Assembly (NCBI RefSeq): GCF_900108065.1
Contig: NZ_FNVQ01000010.1
Coordinates: 1-64,000, forward strand
Length of the DNA stretch: 64,000 nt
Direction of reading: 5' to 3'
From: Marinobacterium lutimaris
Lineage (GTDB): Bacteria; Pseudomonadota; Gammaproteobacteria; Pseudomonadales; Balneatricaceae
Positions 45,274 through 54,018 of this stretch are shown here, one piece after another; the stretch's first letter is position 1, and every line of letters starts with the position of its first letter. The translations under genes and the position numbers were made by a program. A model generated the notes under the pieces. The model searched no databases. It was not told where the DNA came from and saw only the letters and a program-made list of their open reading frames with translations.

Positions 45274-46479
45274 CTATTTTTTGAGTCCGTTTGTCCCAAA
45301 ATTTATCATTTGGGCAGCGCTATCCAGTTGTTCTTCGAGGTCAGTTATGTAACCCTTGGTAGTGTTCACATTGTCATGCCCGACAAGCTCTGCGATCGTA
45401 ACAACATCCACGCCCTTCCGGTGGAGAAAAGTGATGAATCCACGCCGGAAACTGTGCGGTGAGGTGAAGCGCGTGAGCTTGGGGTGGGCCAGCATGCGCC
45501 GCTTGACGATATCGTAGACCCCGGCGGCGGTGATACGCGGAGAACGAGTCGACCGCCCCTTTTCCTGGTAAGCCTTCTTTTCAGCGTGCTTGATGGGGGC
45601 TGCAGTGCTGGCGCTGCTGTACTGAGCTACATGGTCGCCCCGGGCAATTCGCCGTAGCAACGCGCCTTCGGTAATTTCCGCTTCGGATATCCAATCCATC
45701 AACACGTCGAGGGTGTAGGGCTGCAGTCTCAGGTAGCGTTTCTTGTTGCCCTTGCCGGTAACCACAATGCGTCCGCGGATCAGATCTACGTCTTTCAGAT
45801 CGATGCCCGCCACTTCGGAGCGGCGCGGGCCGCAGCTGAACAGTATCAGAAATAGCAGCGCATCACGCAGGCCTGCCTTGGTGCCTTCCTGAAGGCACAT
45901 ATCCACTACTTCCTGAACCTCTTCGATCAGCACGCCGCTGCCTTTCTCCCGCGCGTACTTAATCGTGCGGTTGTCGATGATGAGGCTGAACTCATCGGCT
46001 GGGATCAGCCGGGCCAGATAAGCTTTTCTGGCGATCCCTTTGATGGCCGCCAGGTAGGAGTTGTAGGAGGACGGGTTCATTTGATCGGTGCCGGGATTGT
46101 CTACTGTGGCGCGGCGGATCTGCTCCATGACACTCACTAGCGTGCCGTTGGTCAGTGTCCTCCAGGGTGCGGCGATCGCCGTTTTCAGGTTTCGGTTCTC
46201 TCCTGCACGTTCCTGTTCCTCTTCATCCTCTATTTCCGCCGCGGAGAATACCGCCAGGTGTTCCGGCAAGAAGGGTTCAGGAAGCATAGCGTTCCAGTGG
46301 CGCACGAATCTGGCCGTAAAACTGGCCACGGTGTACTTCGACGCTTCGGATGGCAGGCCCTGGATGTAGAGAAAGGCTGGATTACGTTCGGAATACTGCC
46401 GTGGGTCGTCCTGATCGAGCAAACCGGTCGACAGTGCGTTTTGGCTTGTTTCGGTAAGTTGGCCCACTGAACCGCCCAT
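45274..46479 (-). CDS. Tyrosine site-specific recombinase (TnpS-like)
   Basis: A 401-residue tyrosine recombinase. The catalytic set is readable: Arg in FSCGPRRSEVAGIDLKDVDL, Lys in VVTGKGNKKRYLRL, His-x-x-Arg in SPHSFRRGFITFLHRKG, the second His in ELVGHDNVNTTKGYI, and the nucleophile Tyr in the same segment. It starts seven bases from a 38-bp symmetrical core site and is divergent from a KfrA-type gene. This arrangement matches TnpS/TnpT, the cointegrate resolution module of Tn4651-type Tn3-family transposons. No Tn3 transposase is present, so it is a stand-alone or orphan module; a generic integrase is the alternative. Confidence 0.88.
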   Translation of the reverse strand: MGGSVGQLTETSQNALSTGLLDQDDPRQYSERNPAFLYIQGLPSEASKYTVASFTARFVRHWNAMLPEPFLPEHLAVFSAAEIEDEEEQERAGENRNLKTAIAAPWRTLTNGTLVSVMEQIRRATVDNPGTDQMNPSSYNSYLAAIKGIARKAYLARLIPADEFSLIIDNRTIKYAREKGSGVLIEEVQEVVDMCLQEGTKAGLRDALLFLILFSCGPRRSEVAGIDLKDVDLIRGRIVVTGKGNKKRYLRLQPYTLDVLMDWISEAEITEGALLRRIARGDHVAQYSSASTAAPIKHAEKKAYQEKGRSTRSPRITAAGVYDIVKRRMLAHPKLTRFTSPHSFRRGFITFLHRKGVDVVTIAELVGHDNVNTTKGYITDLEEQLDSAAQMINFGTNGLKK

Positions 46480-46485
46480 CTCTGC

Positions 46486-46523
46486 TAATTACTCACTAAA
46501 ATATACGTTTTCGTAAGTAATTA
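46486..46523. promoter_or_regulatory. Tyrosine-recombinase core site (16-bp arms, 6-bp centre)
   Basis: Left arm TAATTACTCACTAAAA and the complement of the right arm (TAATTACTTACGAAAA) agree at 14 of 16 positions and flank TATACG. This geometry is that of a crossover site bound by two recombinase monomers. GTTACG repeats at 46545, 46555 and 46560 may bind the KfrA-type partner. The site also overlaps both divergent promoters. Confidence 0.65.
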
Positions 46524-46601
46524 TTCAAGGCTAAATGATGTTGCGTTACGGAATGTTACGTTACGATACTGGCTAAATTTTAAAGGTAAACGGGGTGTGT
46601 C

Positions 46602-47276
46602 ATGCCACGAATCAGTAAGGTGCAGCAGTCGGATGTGTTCGATGCCGCCAATCGGCTTCGGGAGGAAGGTTTTAACCCGACGGTACGTGCGATCCGGGAA
46701 TTGATCGGTGGGGCGACGGTGATCGTGACGCAGCATTTGAAGGAGTGGCGAAAGCTCCACCCCATTGTCGAGGAAGGTGCTGAGGTTGATCCAGTCACGG
46801 CTTCGATCAGCGAGCTGTACGACCGATTGGTTGAGAAAGCGACTGAGGCCCTGAGCGAGAAAGCCGCTGAGCATGACAAAGAGCTGGAGGAAGCGGCCGT
46901 GCTTCTCGAAGCGGAAGAGTTTGTCCTGGAGGAAGCGAAGCAGAAAACAGAATCCGCCATGAATGAGGTGCGTAAGCAGCAGCTACTGATCGACACCCTG
47001 AAATCCGAGCTGGATCAGGCAAACCGGGATGCTGCGGAGAGCCAGGCGGAAAAAAGAGCCCAGACGGTCGAACTGGCACACTTCAAAGAGAAGTCAGAAG
47101 ATCTGCAGTGGTCGCTTAAGCAAGAGCAGATCCGAGTCAAAGAGCTGGAAGGTAAGATAGAAGCCTTAGGCCGTGAACATGCTGGCCGGCTGGCTGAACT
47201 GACCGAACTGGTCCAAAAAATCGATTCACAGAGTTCTCAACGTCAGTCTCCCGAAAGTACAAACGGGAATCAGTAG
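46602..47276 (+). CDS. KfrA-type DNA-binding coiled-coil protein (TnpT-like)
   Basis: A 224-residue protein: N-terminal KfrA domain (residues 1-50, VQQSDVFDAANRLREEGFNP, VRAIRELIGGATVIVTQHLK) followed by a very long alpha-helical coiled coil (about 65-210, rich in Glu, Lys and Ala heptads). KfrA proteins bind their own operators on plasmids, and TnpT is the coiled-coil accessory factor of TnpS recombinases. The divergent position beside a tyrosine recombinase, with the core site between, supports the second reading. GGTAAAC and GTGTGTC precede the ATG; the ribosome site is weak. Confidence 0.82.
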   Translation: MPRISKVQQSDVFDAANRLREEGFNPTVRAIRELIGGATVIVTQHLKEWRKLHPIVEEGAEVDPVTASISELYDRLVEKATEALSEKAAEHDKELEEAAVLLEAEEFVLEEAKQKTESAMNEVRKQQLLIDTLKSELDQANRDAAESQAEKRAQTVELAHFKEKSEDLQWSLKQEQIRVKELEGKIEALGREHAGRLAELTELVQKIDSQSSQRQSPESTNGNQ

Positions 47277-47360
47277 CACGGGTAAGGGGCCTGATTACAA
47301 GCTCTGTGCTCCAGATTGCACGAGCAGTAGAAATAAAGAAAAGAATTCATGTAGTTTCCC

Positions 47361-47406
47361 CTTTGCGGACGCCCGGCTACCGGTGCTTTATGGGTGCAAT
47401 CGGCAC
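47361..47406 (+). repeat. 46-bp dispersed element, copy A
   Basis: CTTTGCGGACGCCCGGCT followed, 38 nt from its first base, by ATCGGCAC. The same two blocks with the same spacing occur at 53146-53191 and 61789-61834, and a minus-strand variant lies at 33004-33050. It lies downstream of the KfrA-type gene and just before the intact IS5 copy. Confidence 0.5.
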
Positions 47407-47429
47407 AATGTATGGACTCCTCCCCCCCT

Positions 47430-48592
47430 AGGGAACATGCGAACAAGTCTCCCAGCATGAGAGAATCCGCACTCTGATGTACTGAGGGCTATTCATGGAT
47501 CACCAACTCTCCTTCGCTGACAGCGAGTTCAACAACAAGCGACGCCAAACCCGCAAAGAGAAGTTTCTCGGTCGTATGGAGAAGCTGATTCCCTGGCAGC
47601 GGCTCGAGTCTGTAATTGAACCTCACTATCCAAAGGCCGGTAACGGTCGCAGACCTTATCCACTATCAACCATGCTGCGCATCCACTGCATGCAGCAGTG
47701 GTATAGCATGAGCGATCCGGCCATGGAGGATGCGCTCTATGAGATCGCATCCATGCGTTTGTTTGCCGGTCTCTCGCTGGATGGTGCGATACCCGATCAC
47801 ACCACCATCATGAACTTCCGTCACCTACTGGAACGGCATGGTATGGCACGCAAGATCTTCGACGAAGTCAGCACTTGGCTGAGCGAAGCAGGCGTTCTGG
47901 TAAAAGAAGGAACGCTGCTGGATGCGACGATCATCGAAGCACCCAGCTCTACCAAGAATAAAGCGGGTGAGCGCGATCCTGAGATGCATCAGACCAAGAA
48001 AGGCAATCAGTGGCACTTCGGCATGAAAGCCCATATCGGTGTTGATGCCAGAACCGGACTGACGCACAGCTTCACAACTACCGCCGCTAATGAGCATGAC
48101 CTCAACCAGGCAGAGCAACTTCTTCATGGTAAGGAAGCGTTTATCTTAGCCGACAGTGGCTATCGTGGCGCTGAAAATCGAGCAGGACTCGAAGCGGTGG
48201 AGGCCGACTGGCACATCGCTGAAATTCCCAGCAAGGTCAAAGAGCTGAAGAAGCACCCTCGCATCAATAAGATTCCATTGAAAACCGAGTACCTGAAAGC
48301 CAGCATTCGGGCCAAGGTTGAACATCCGTTCCGGATTATCAAATGCCAATTCGGTTTTACCAAGGCTCGCTACCGTGGGCTGATGAAGAACGATAGCAAA
48401 CTGGCCATGCTGTTTGCCTTAGCGAACGTTGTGCGAGTGGATCAGATGCTGCGGGCGTAGGACTAGTCCGTCTGCATGCTGGAAAATCGGCATGCAGGCG
48501 ATGAAAGATGATCAAAAATAGGTCGATTACGCCGTAAATACGGCTTGATCAGCTGAATGGTTAAGAGTGCGGTACTTGTTCGCAGGTTCCCT
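47430..48592 (+). mobile_element. IS5-family element, copy 2 (intact)
   Basis: An element of 1163 bp with imperfect terminal repeats: AGGGAACATGCGAACAAGTC at the left and AGGGAACCTGCGAACAAGTA read inwards from the right. It encodes one complete transposase. No matching target duplication flanks it, and the gene to its right is cut, which suggests an adjacent deletion. Confidence 0.85.
47495..48460 (+). CDS. IS5-family transposase (intact)
   Basis: A 321-residue DDE transposase: N-terminal [20 protein letters not shown] with the [13 protein letters not shown] helix typical of IS5 (IS5 subgroup), first Asp in [20 protein letters not shown], second Asp in [15 protein letters not shown] and Glu in [20 protein letters not shown] with the YREK-like R/K spacing. 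It is 1163-bp-element borne and full length. The sister copy at 33198-34168 is frameshifted, so this one could act on both elements' ends. Confidence 0.92.
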   Translation: MDHQLSFADSEFNNKRRQTRKEKFLGRMEKLIPWQRLESVIEPHYPKAGNGRRPYPLSTMLRIHCMQQWYSMSDPAMEDALYEIASMRLFAGLSLDGAIPDHTTIMNFRHLLERHGMARKIFDEVSTWLSEAGVLVKEGTLLDATIIEAPSSTKNKAGERDPEMHQTKKGNQWHFGMKAHIGVDARTGLTHSFTTTAANEHDLNQAEQLLHGKEAFILADSGYRGAENRAGLEAVEADWHIAEIPSKVKELKKHPRINKIPLKTEYLKASIRAKVEHPFRIIKCQFGFTKARYRGLMKNDSKLAMLFALANVVRVDQMLRA

Positions 48593-49374
48593 GGCTTGGT
48601 ACATAAGCCAAGCAGAAGGATGGTGCCATGGGTGCGTACCTGATCGATGGCTTGAGCGATAAGGCCTGGAACACCAGCACACTCGAAAACGATGTCCGCT
48701 TTCCCTCCGAGCTCACGCTCAGCACTCCCCACGGGATCATCGGGTGTACAGACGAATCCGGTTGCCCCCATCTCATGAGCCCGCTGCTCCTGGTATTGGG
48801 CGATATCTTGGACGACAACCTGTCTTGCCCCGAAACGACGTGCCCAGAAGGCGGCCGCCAGACCAATGGGACCCGCGCCGAGAATCAGCACGCGATCGCC
48901 AGGTTGCAGGCCGGAAAGCCTAACCCCGTGAAGCGCTACGGCGAGGGGTTCGACGATCGCACCGTCATCCACGTTCACTCCATCGGGGAGAGCAACACAC
49001 TGGCGGGCTGCGGTTGCCGCGTACTCCCCATAGCCTCCCCCCTCAAGAACCATCTCTTGACACCAGGCCGGATTCCCCGAAAGGCAGGTAACGCAGAGCC
49101 CACAGCTTCTAAATGGCATGACGGAGACCAGTTGCCCCGTCCGCAGATTATCAACCGCGGAGCCGCATGCGACGATCTCCCCCGCATACTCGTGTCCCAG
49201 CACATCGCCGGGACAGAGACCGAAGGTTGCATCTTCAGTCATATGCAGGTCTGAGCCGCAAATACCGCAGCGTTTCACTTGAATGACGACTTCGTCGTCA
49301 TTCGGCGTGGGGTCCGGGACTTCTTGAATTTCTAAAGGTCGATGTAATTCATTAAAGACGGCAGCACGCATCAC
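48589..49374 (-). pseudogene. Zinc-dependent alcohol dehydrogenase, 3' end removed by IS5
   Basis: The first 262 residues are a medium-chain dehydrogenase: catalytic Zn ligands in KRCGICGSDLHM and LGHEYAGEIVACG, structural Zn cysteines in SCGLCVTCLSGNPAWCQ, and the nucleotide-binding LILGAGPIGLAAAFWARRFG. After GLCTKPG the frame runs into the IS5 terminal repeat and reads 41 foreign residues to a stop at 48463. About 80-90 residues of the substrate/nucleotide domain are lost. The start overlaps the SDR stop by four bases. Relatives act on polyols and secondary alcohols (sorbitol, threonine or butanediol dehydrogenases). Confidence 0.85.
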
Positions 49375-50189
49375 TCGACCCTCCCAAGGGAAGTCCCTCC
49401 ATCGATAACCAGCTGTGCCCCTGTCATGTACGAGGACGCATCCGAAGCTAAGTAGAGAGCCAGAGCTTTGATCTGATCGGGGTCGGCAATTCGCCCAAGA
49501 GGTACCTTGGCGTCCCAGCTTCGACGTATGGCTTCGTCTTTGAGCCAGCCTCCACCGATATTTGTGGCAAAGCCGCCCGGGGCAATGGCGTTGACACGTA
49601 CCTGAAACTCCGCAAGTTCCAGAGCCAGTTGGCGGACCATGTGGGAGATGCCGGCCTTAGCCGGCATGTAAGGGAGCCCTACCACGGGCTCGGTGATAAA
49701 GGCAGCGTTTGACGAGGTGACGACGATGGATCCCTTGCGACGAGCTTTCATGTATTTCGCCGCCATACGCACAGTATTGAAAGTGCCGGTCAGGTTGATC
49801 GCGATCGTCCGATCCCAGCGTGCTGGGTCTAGAGTATCGACCTGTCCCTCTTCGTTTCGCATGCCAGCCGGATTCCAGAAGCCTGCGCCAGGGTCGATCC
49901 CCGCATTAGCGAACGCGATATCCAGACCACCGAATCGGCGAACATGTTCTTCGAATACCTGGCCGGTCTGATCTCTATTGACCACATCGAGTGCCTTGGG
50001 GTGTACCTCGAGACCTCGCTCTCTCAATCGACCAGCTTCACGCTCCGCAGACTCGGTATCGATATCCGCGAGCGTGACTTTAGCGCCGTTCTCCGCCAAT
50101 ACTTCGACATACGCAAGGCCCAGGCCCGATGCACCACCCGTAACCAGTGCCGAGCGTCCCTCGACACTGAACTGTTCAAAAAAGCTCAT
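49371..50189 (-). CDS. Short-chain dehydrogenase/reductase
   Basis: A 272-residue classical SDR: cofactor loop VTGGASGLGLAYVEVLAENG, the FANAGID strand (NAG), active-site Ser in VTSSNAAF, YMPAKAGISHM giving Tyr-x-x-x-Lys, and the C-terminal ASDASSYMTGAQLVIDGGTS. It oxidises or reduces an alcohol/ketone with NAD(P)(H). The start MSFFEQFSVEG is chosen because a second ATG four codons upstream is too near the previous gene. It is the second gene of the sigma-54 operon. Confidence 0.9.
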   Translation of the reverse strand: MSFFEQFSVEGRSALVTGGASGLGLAYVEVLAENGAKVTLADIDTESAEREAGRLRERGLEVHPKALDVVNRDQTGQVFEEHVRRFGGLDIAFANAGIDPGAGFWNPAGMRNEEGQVDTLDPARWDRTIAINLTGTFNTVRMAAKYMKARRKGSIVVTSSNAAFITEPVVGLPYMPAKAGISHMVRQLALELAEFQVRVNAIAPGGFATNIGGGWLKDEAIRRSWDAKVPLGRIADPDQIKALALYLASDASSYMTGAQLVIDGGTSLGRVE

Positions 50190-50197
50190 GCCATCCC

Positions 50198-50725
50198 TCA
50201 CAGAAACAGTTGATCGTTGATGGCTATGCCGTTTTCTTCGCAGTAGGTCACGTAGTGGTTAATGAACCAGAAGACATCCAGGGTCTCTGTCCACTCGCCA
50301 TTTTCATCGTAGAACTCATTGGCGCCCTGCATCCAGAACAGCGCTTTCATTCCATTCGGTTCATCGGTCACCAGGGTGTGTGCCTGGCCTGGCATTTCGG
50401 TAATAAAGTCACCAGGTCCGCAGCTCCAGTCGTACTCCAGGTAACGGAAGCTCCCCTCCATTCCGACTGCCCACACCATGCCACGGTGTTTATGTGTACC
50501 GATGACGCCTGGGCCCTTTATCCACAAAATATTGCAGTAGACATTGTTCCTGACGTCGAAAGCGAGATGGCGTATCGCCGCGTTGTCACCAAAGGGAACC
50601 CAGGGGCTTTCCTCTTCTGAAAGACCGACATAGCTACCTTCCCGTCCAAAGCGATCCTGCATCGCTTTCATTGGCTCTGGGACTTCGACGATTTTGTAAG
50701 CAGAGCTTGCAGGTGATTTCGACAT
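50198..50725 (-). CDS. Cupin protein of the 2,4'-dihydroxyacetophenone dioxygenase type
   Basis: A 175-residue single-domain cupin. The first motif reads GTHKHRGMVWAVGMEGSFRY and the second GDFITEMPGQAHTLV, with His residues placed to bind a metal. It resembles small dioxygenases that cleave between a carbonyl and an adjacent carbon (2,4'-dihydroxyacetophenone dioxygenase, acetylacetone dioxygenase). The start MSKSPASSAY follows AGGAGAA. It is first in an operon with SDR and ADH genes, behind a sigma-54 promoter, suggesting breakdown of a ketone or hydroxyketone. The substrate is unknown. Confidence 0.82.
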   Translation of the reverse strand: MSKSPASSAYKIVEVPEPMKAMQDRFGREGSYVGLSEEESPWVPFGDNAAIRHLAFDVRNNVYCNILWIKGPGVIGTHKHRGMVWAVGMEGSFRYLEYDWSCGPGDFITEMPGQAHTLVTDEPNGMKALFWMQGANEFYDENGEWTETLDVFWFINHYVTYCEENGIAINDQLFL

Positions 50726-50773
50726 TGATTTTCTCCTTATTAGACATATCGAGTAGTGCTGCACAGCCTATAG

Positions 50774-50789
50774 AGCAATCGATGTGCCA
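50774..50789 (-). promoter_or_regulatory. Sigma-54 (-24/-12) promoter of the cupin operon
   Basis: On the minus strand TGGCAC-ATCGA-TTGCT gives the consensus GG and GC elements at exact spacing. It lies about 50 nt before the cupin start, in the gap shared with a divergent sigma-54 activator gene. Confidence 0.85.
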
Positions 50790-50997
50790 CTCGGGGAAAT
50801 GATTAAAATTTCGTACATAAATCCTGGAAAAACGTTGAAAAAACAATGGAATGCCGTAGAGGCGCTGAAAACCAATGGACAACAAGGGGCATGGTGAATT
50901 ACCGTTTTAGATTAATAATTTTCACCATTTTCATAAAAATAAATAAACTGTGATGAAGTCAGCTAGCTGTTCATTACGGGCTTGGTAGGATGGTTAT

Positions 50998-52800
50998 ATG
51001 ACAAGGAAATTGCGCCTTTCAGAAGTTACGGCACAAGCCCATCGGGTTAGATTTGGCGATGATGCTCTCCATGTGGGCGACCCTCCAACACTGCATGATT
51101 TGACTGAAAGTCTTCGTTTCACCCCCAACGACGGTAGGATCTGGTTTGATAAACGACGCATGATACTATTTGGGGCCAACTCTTTTGGTGCCTTGCGTCG
51201 TGAATTGATTGAAACGCTTGGGCCCTCTGGCGCACGTAACTTGCTGATGCGCGTAGGCTTCTCGGCTGGCGCCTCGGACGCAGCATTCGTGCGTAAGCAT
51301 TGGCCAGATAGTGACGATGAAGGAGCTTTGACCGCTGGTGAGCGCCTGCATGCAGTAATGGGGATGGTCAAGGTTGAGACGATACGGCGCGATCACGATA
51401 TCCCGAACCGAACTTTTGACGCTGAGTTTCTCTGGCATGACTCAATAGAAGCTGCCGAACATGTAAAGGCCTATGGCCAGTCCCATGAACCTGTCTGCTG
51501 GATGCAATTAGGTTACGCCAGTGGCTATGCGAGCGCCTTTTACGGCAAGCGTGTGATATACCTTGAGCTCGAGTGTGCTGGTTGTGGCTCACCGCACTGT
51601 CGCATCGTCGGTGAAACGACCAACGAAAGCATGGAGGATATCGATGATCTAAGCTGGCTCGACCTAGACCAGCATTCTTCCCGGGAATCCAAAGCACCTT
51701 CTCGAAAGTATCGCAGGACAGCAAAGGCACGGACCCACGGAGCGCCGACGTCCTCCGCCGAGCAAAATTCGCAAAAAATCGTAGGAGTCTCTTCCGCTGT
51801 CAGTATAGCGTTGCAGAAGATCGAACGTGTCGCCCAAACGCCTGCCACCGTATTGCTAAATGGAGAATCGGGAGTGGGCAAGGACCTGTTCGCCAATGCA
51901 CTTCATCGTAAGAGTCTCCTGGCCGATGGTCCCTTCGTCGCTCTCAATTGCGCAGCAATCCCCGATACGCTGATAGAGGCAGAGCTTTTCGGCGTGGAGA
52001 AAGGCGCCTTCACCGGAGCTGAACGCAGCCGTCCTGGACGCTTCGAACGCGCCAATGGCGGCACACTTTTTCTTGATGAAATCCCGTCATTAAGCCTAGA
52101 AGCTCAGGGGAAGCTGTTGCGCACGTTACAGGATGGTGAAATTGAGCGGGTGGGAGGAGGACAGGCGGTCCGGGTCGACGTTCGTATCATTGCTGCTGCG
52201 AACAAGGATTTGTTCGAGGAGGTGCAAGCCGGACGTTTCAGGGAAGACCTTTACTACCGTTTGAACGTCTTCCCAATCAGGCTTCCGCCACTCAGAGAGC
52301 GGCGCGATGATATCCCCCTACTGGTCGAGCATTTTTTACGGCGTTACTCTCAACGCTACGAAAAATCCATCCCTGGGCTAACCCGCAAAGCGTCTGATGC
52401 TCTCTGGGAGCACGATTACCCAGGAAACATTCGTGAGCTACAGAACCTGATAGAGCGAGGCGTTATAAACGCTATAGAGTGTGAGCCCATAGATGTCTTC
52501 CACATTTTCGAGGATGCGAGTTTCTCTTCAGGTTCCAGCCAGAAGTTCAGAATCGGGGTTTCTGGTGGATTGGAAGAAGATGCCGCACCACTCGGCAATT
52601 TTGAACTCGATCCTCCTCAAAAATCACTCAGGCCCGACATCGAACGGGAGGGTGATATGCTCAAAGACATCTTGGAAAAGACCGAAGGGAACGTATCTCT
52701 AGCTGCACGAGAGTTAGGAATAACGCGAGCAAAGCTTGCCTACCGGCTCCAAAAATTGGAGCTTGACCCCAGTGTGTATCGCTATCCAAAGAAACTTTGA
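50998..52800 (+). CDS. XylR/DmpR-type sigma-54-dependent activator with V4R sensor
   Basis: A 600-residue activator. The N-terminal effector module is XylR_N (about residues 20-120) plus a V4R domain (about 140-205) with the [10 protein letters not shown] cysteine cluster (Cys193, 196, 201). A linker leads to the AAA+ domain: Walker [11 protein letters not shown] (289-298), the sigma-54 contact loop GAFTGAE, Walker [13 protein letters not shown] and an arginine finger region. A Fis-type helix-turn-helix ([20 protein letters not shown]) ends it. Such proteins sense aromatic or ketone effectors directly and drive the divergent sigma-54 promoter. The native start is ATG 50998. Confidence 0.94.
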   Translation: MTRKLRLSEVTAQAHRVRFGDDALHVGDPPTLHDLTESLRFTPNDGRIWFDKRRMILFGANSFGALRRELIETLGPSGARNLLMRVGFSAGASDAAFVRKHWPDSDDEGALTAGERLHAVMGMVKVETIRRDHDIPNRTFDAEFLWHDSIEAAEHVKAYGQSHEPVCWMQLGYASGYASAFYGKRVIYLELECAGCGSPHCRIVGETTNESMEDIDDLSWLDLDQHSSRESKAPSRKYRRTAKARTHGAPTSSAEQNSQKIVGVSSAVSIALQKIERVAQTPATVLLNGESGVGKDLFANALHRKSLLADGPFVALNCAAIPDTLIEAELFGVEKGAFTGAERSRPGRFERANGGTLFLDEIPSLSLEAQGKLLRTLQDGEIERVGGGQAVRVDVRIIAAANKDLFEEVQAGRFREDLYYRLNVFPIRLPPLRERRDDIPLLVEHFLRRYSQRYEKSIPGLTRKASDALWEHDYPGNIRELQNLIERGVINAIECEPIDVFHIFEDASFSSGSSQKFRIGVSGGLEEDAAPLGNFELDPPQKSLRPDIEREGDMLKDILEKTEGNVSLAARELGITRAKLAYRLQKLELDPSVYRYPKKL

Positions 52801-53250
52801 GCACTGTTCGTGAATTGCCTCGAACATTCTAGAAATGCATCAGGATCTGCGCTTAACGTTGTTCGTTCGGCAAACAGATGCCATCTATCAGGAGATGCGT
52901 CAGGAAATCTATCGGTGCACCTCCAGATCGGCAGACAACCTGTGCGGCGCGAAACGACCTGCAAAGATGCGGACGTTCAACCGCACAAACAAATGCAACC
53001 CGGACGAACCGCTGTAAACGACCTCATTCATCAGAGAGCTATCGATACCAACAGAAGACACTTAAGACATGGTTGAATGTATGTACTTACGGAGTTGCCA
53101 AGAGCAGACGTTTGGCTCGAGCATGCTCTATGCGGGCTATCGGCACTTTGCAGACACCCGGCTCGTAGTGCTCCAGGCGAGCTATCGGCACCGATAGCAG
53201 TCATTTTATGGGACTACCCCGCTAGCAGACACGCCTATCCTATCAAGTCA
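52801..53250. other. Gene-free stretch with dispersed element B
   Basis: About 450 nt between the activator and the convergent siderophore operon. I see no gene. It contains the 46-bp element B at 53146-53191 and related GCTATCGGCAC and GCTAGCAGACAC words up to about 53230. No terminator with a T run was found. Confidence 0.5.
53146..53191 (+). repeat. 46-bp dispersed element, copy B
   Basis: CTTTGCAGACACCCGGCT and, 38 nt from its first base, ATCGGCAC, as in copies A (47361) and C (61789). A further CTATCGGCAC directly precedes it. Confidence 0.5.
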
Positions 53251-54018
53251 CTACCGATCGTTCCTGCGCATCACATTCGACAAAAAAGATTGGCAACCGG
53301 GTATCAGTGAAAAGCCGTCGTGAGCAACTTCGGGGATCGTTTCATAACGCACGTCTATGCCCAGCGAGTCGAGATGTATCTGGAGTCGTTTGAGGATTTC
53401 TTTCCTATCCAAACGGATAGGCTCGTTTAGTGACAGCAGTGAAAGGTCGTCATCTTCGCCAATGATGAGGTGCACGGGCACCCTTCGCAGTTTATCAATA
53501 TGACTGGAATCGGTATCGCCGGCGGAGCACCAAAGACTGTCGTCTTTCACGGGAAGGCTGACACTGCCGGGAGCAGCAATCGAGATCGCTTTAATGCGTG
53601 ATGGGTAGAGGTATAGGAAACGGTGAGCAAATTGAGCACCACCGGAAAACCCGAACAGGTAGAAACAGGGTTCGAGCCTGTATTGTTCACCAAGCTCTGA
53701 GACCATTTGTAGGAGCAGCTTGTCATAGCGAAAAGCAAGCGGTGGCTGGAGCTTGTAACCGTCCGCATCGCCGGCAGCTCCTACTGGAAAGAGCGGCGCA
53801 AGAATCACACAGCCCTGCTCCTCGGCAAACTCTATGAACCGATCGCGGAAGCTCTCTGCCGTTCTGGCAGAACCATGCACCACCACCAGCAACGGCAGCG
53901 CTTTATTGTCCTGCCAGTAGCACTCCGGCACATAAGCGCAGTAGGAAAATCGAGGGTCTGCTTTGCATGCAGTGAACGGAACGAGTCCCTTAAAATAACG
54001 CTTCTGAAGGTGTCGCAT
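53251..54018 (-). CDS. Alpha/beta hydrolase in the siderophore operon
   Basis: A 255-residue hydrolase: PLLVVVHGSARTAESFRDRF with the oxyanion-hole HG, the nucleophile in FYLFGFSGGAQFAHRFLYLY (GFSGG), Asp in IIGEDDDLSLL and His in EVAHDGFSLIPGCQSFL. It overlaps the ABC ATPase gene, so translation is coupled. The start MRHLQKRYFKG is chosen inside the overlap. Hydrolases in this position often cut the imported ferric siderophore to release iron, which is the likely but unproven role. The fold also resembles polyhydroxyalkanoate depolymerases. Confidence 0.78.
   Translation of the reverse strand: MRHLQKRYFKGLVPFTACKADPRFSYCAYVPECYWQDNKALPLLVVVHGSARTAESFRDRFIEFAEEQGCVILAPLFPVGAAGDADGYKLQPPLAFRYDKLLLQMVSELGEQYRLEPCFYLFGFSGGAQFAHRFLYLYPSRIKAISIAAPGSVSLPVKDDSLWCSAGDTDSSHIDKLRRVPVHLIIGEDDDLSLLSLNEPIRLDRKEILKRLQIHLDSLGIDVRYETIPEVAHDGFSLIPGCQSFLSNVMRRNDR

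Noticed and set aside
52810..53076. 88-codon plus-strand frame after the sigma-54 activator
   Set aside because: It has no ribosome site, no domain, and three overlapping frames of similar length in the same DNA, typical of noncoding sequence.
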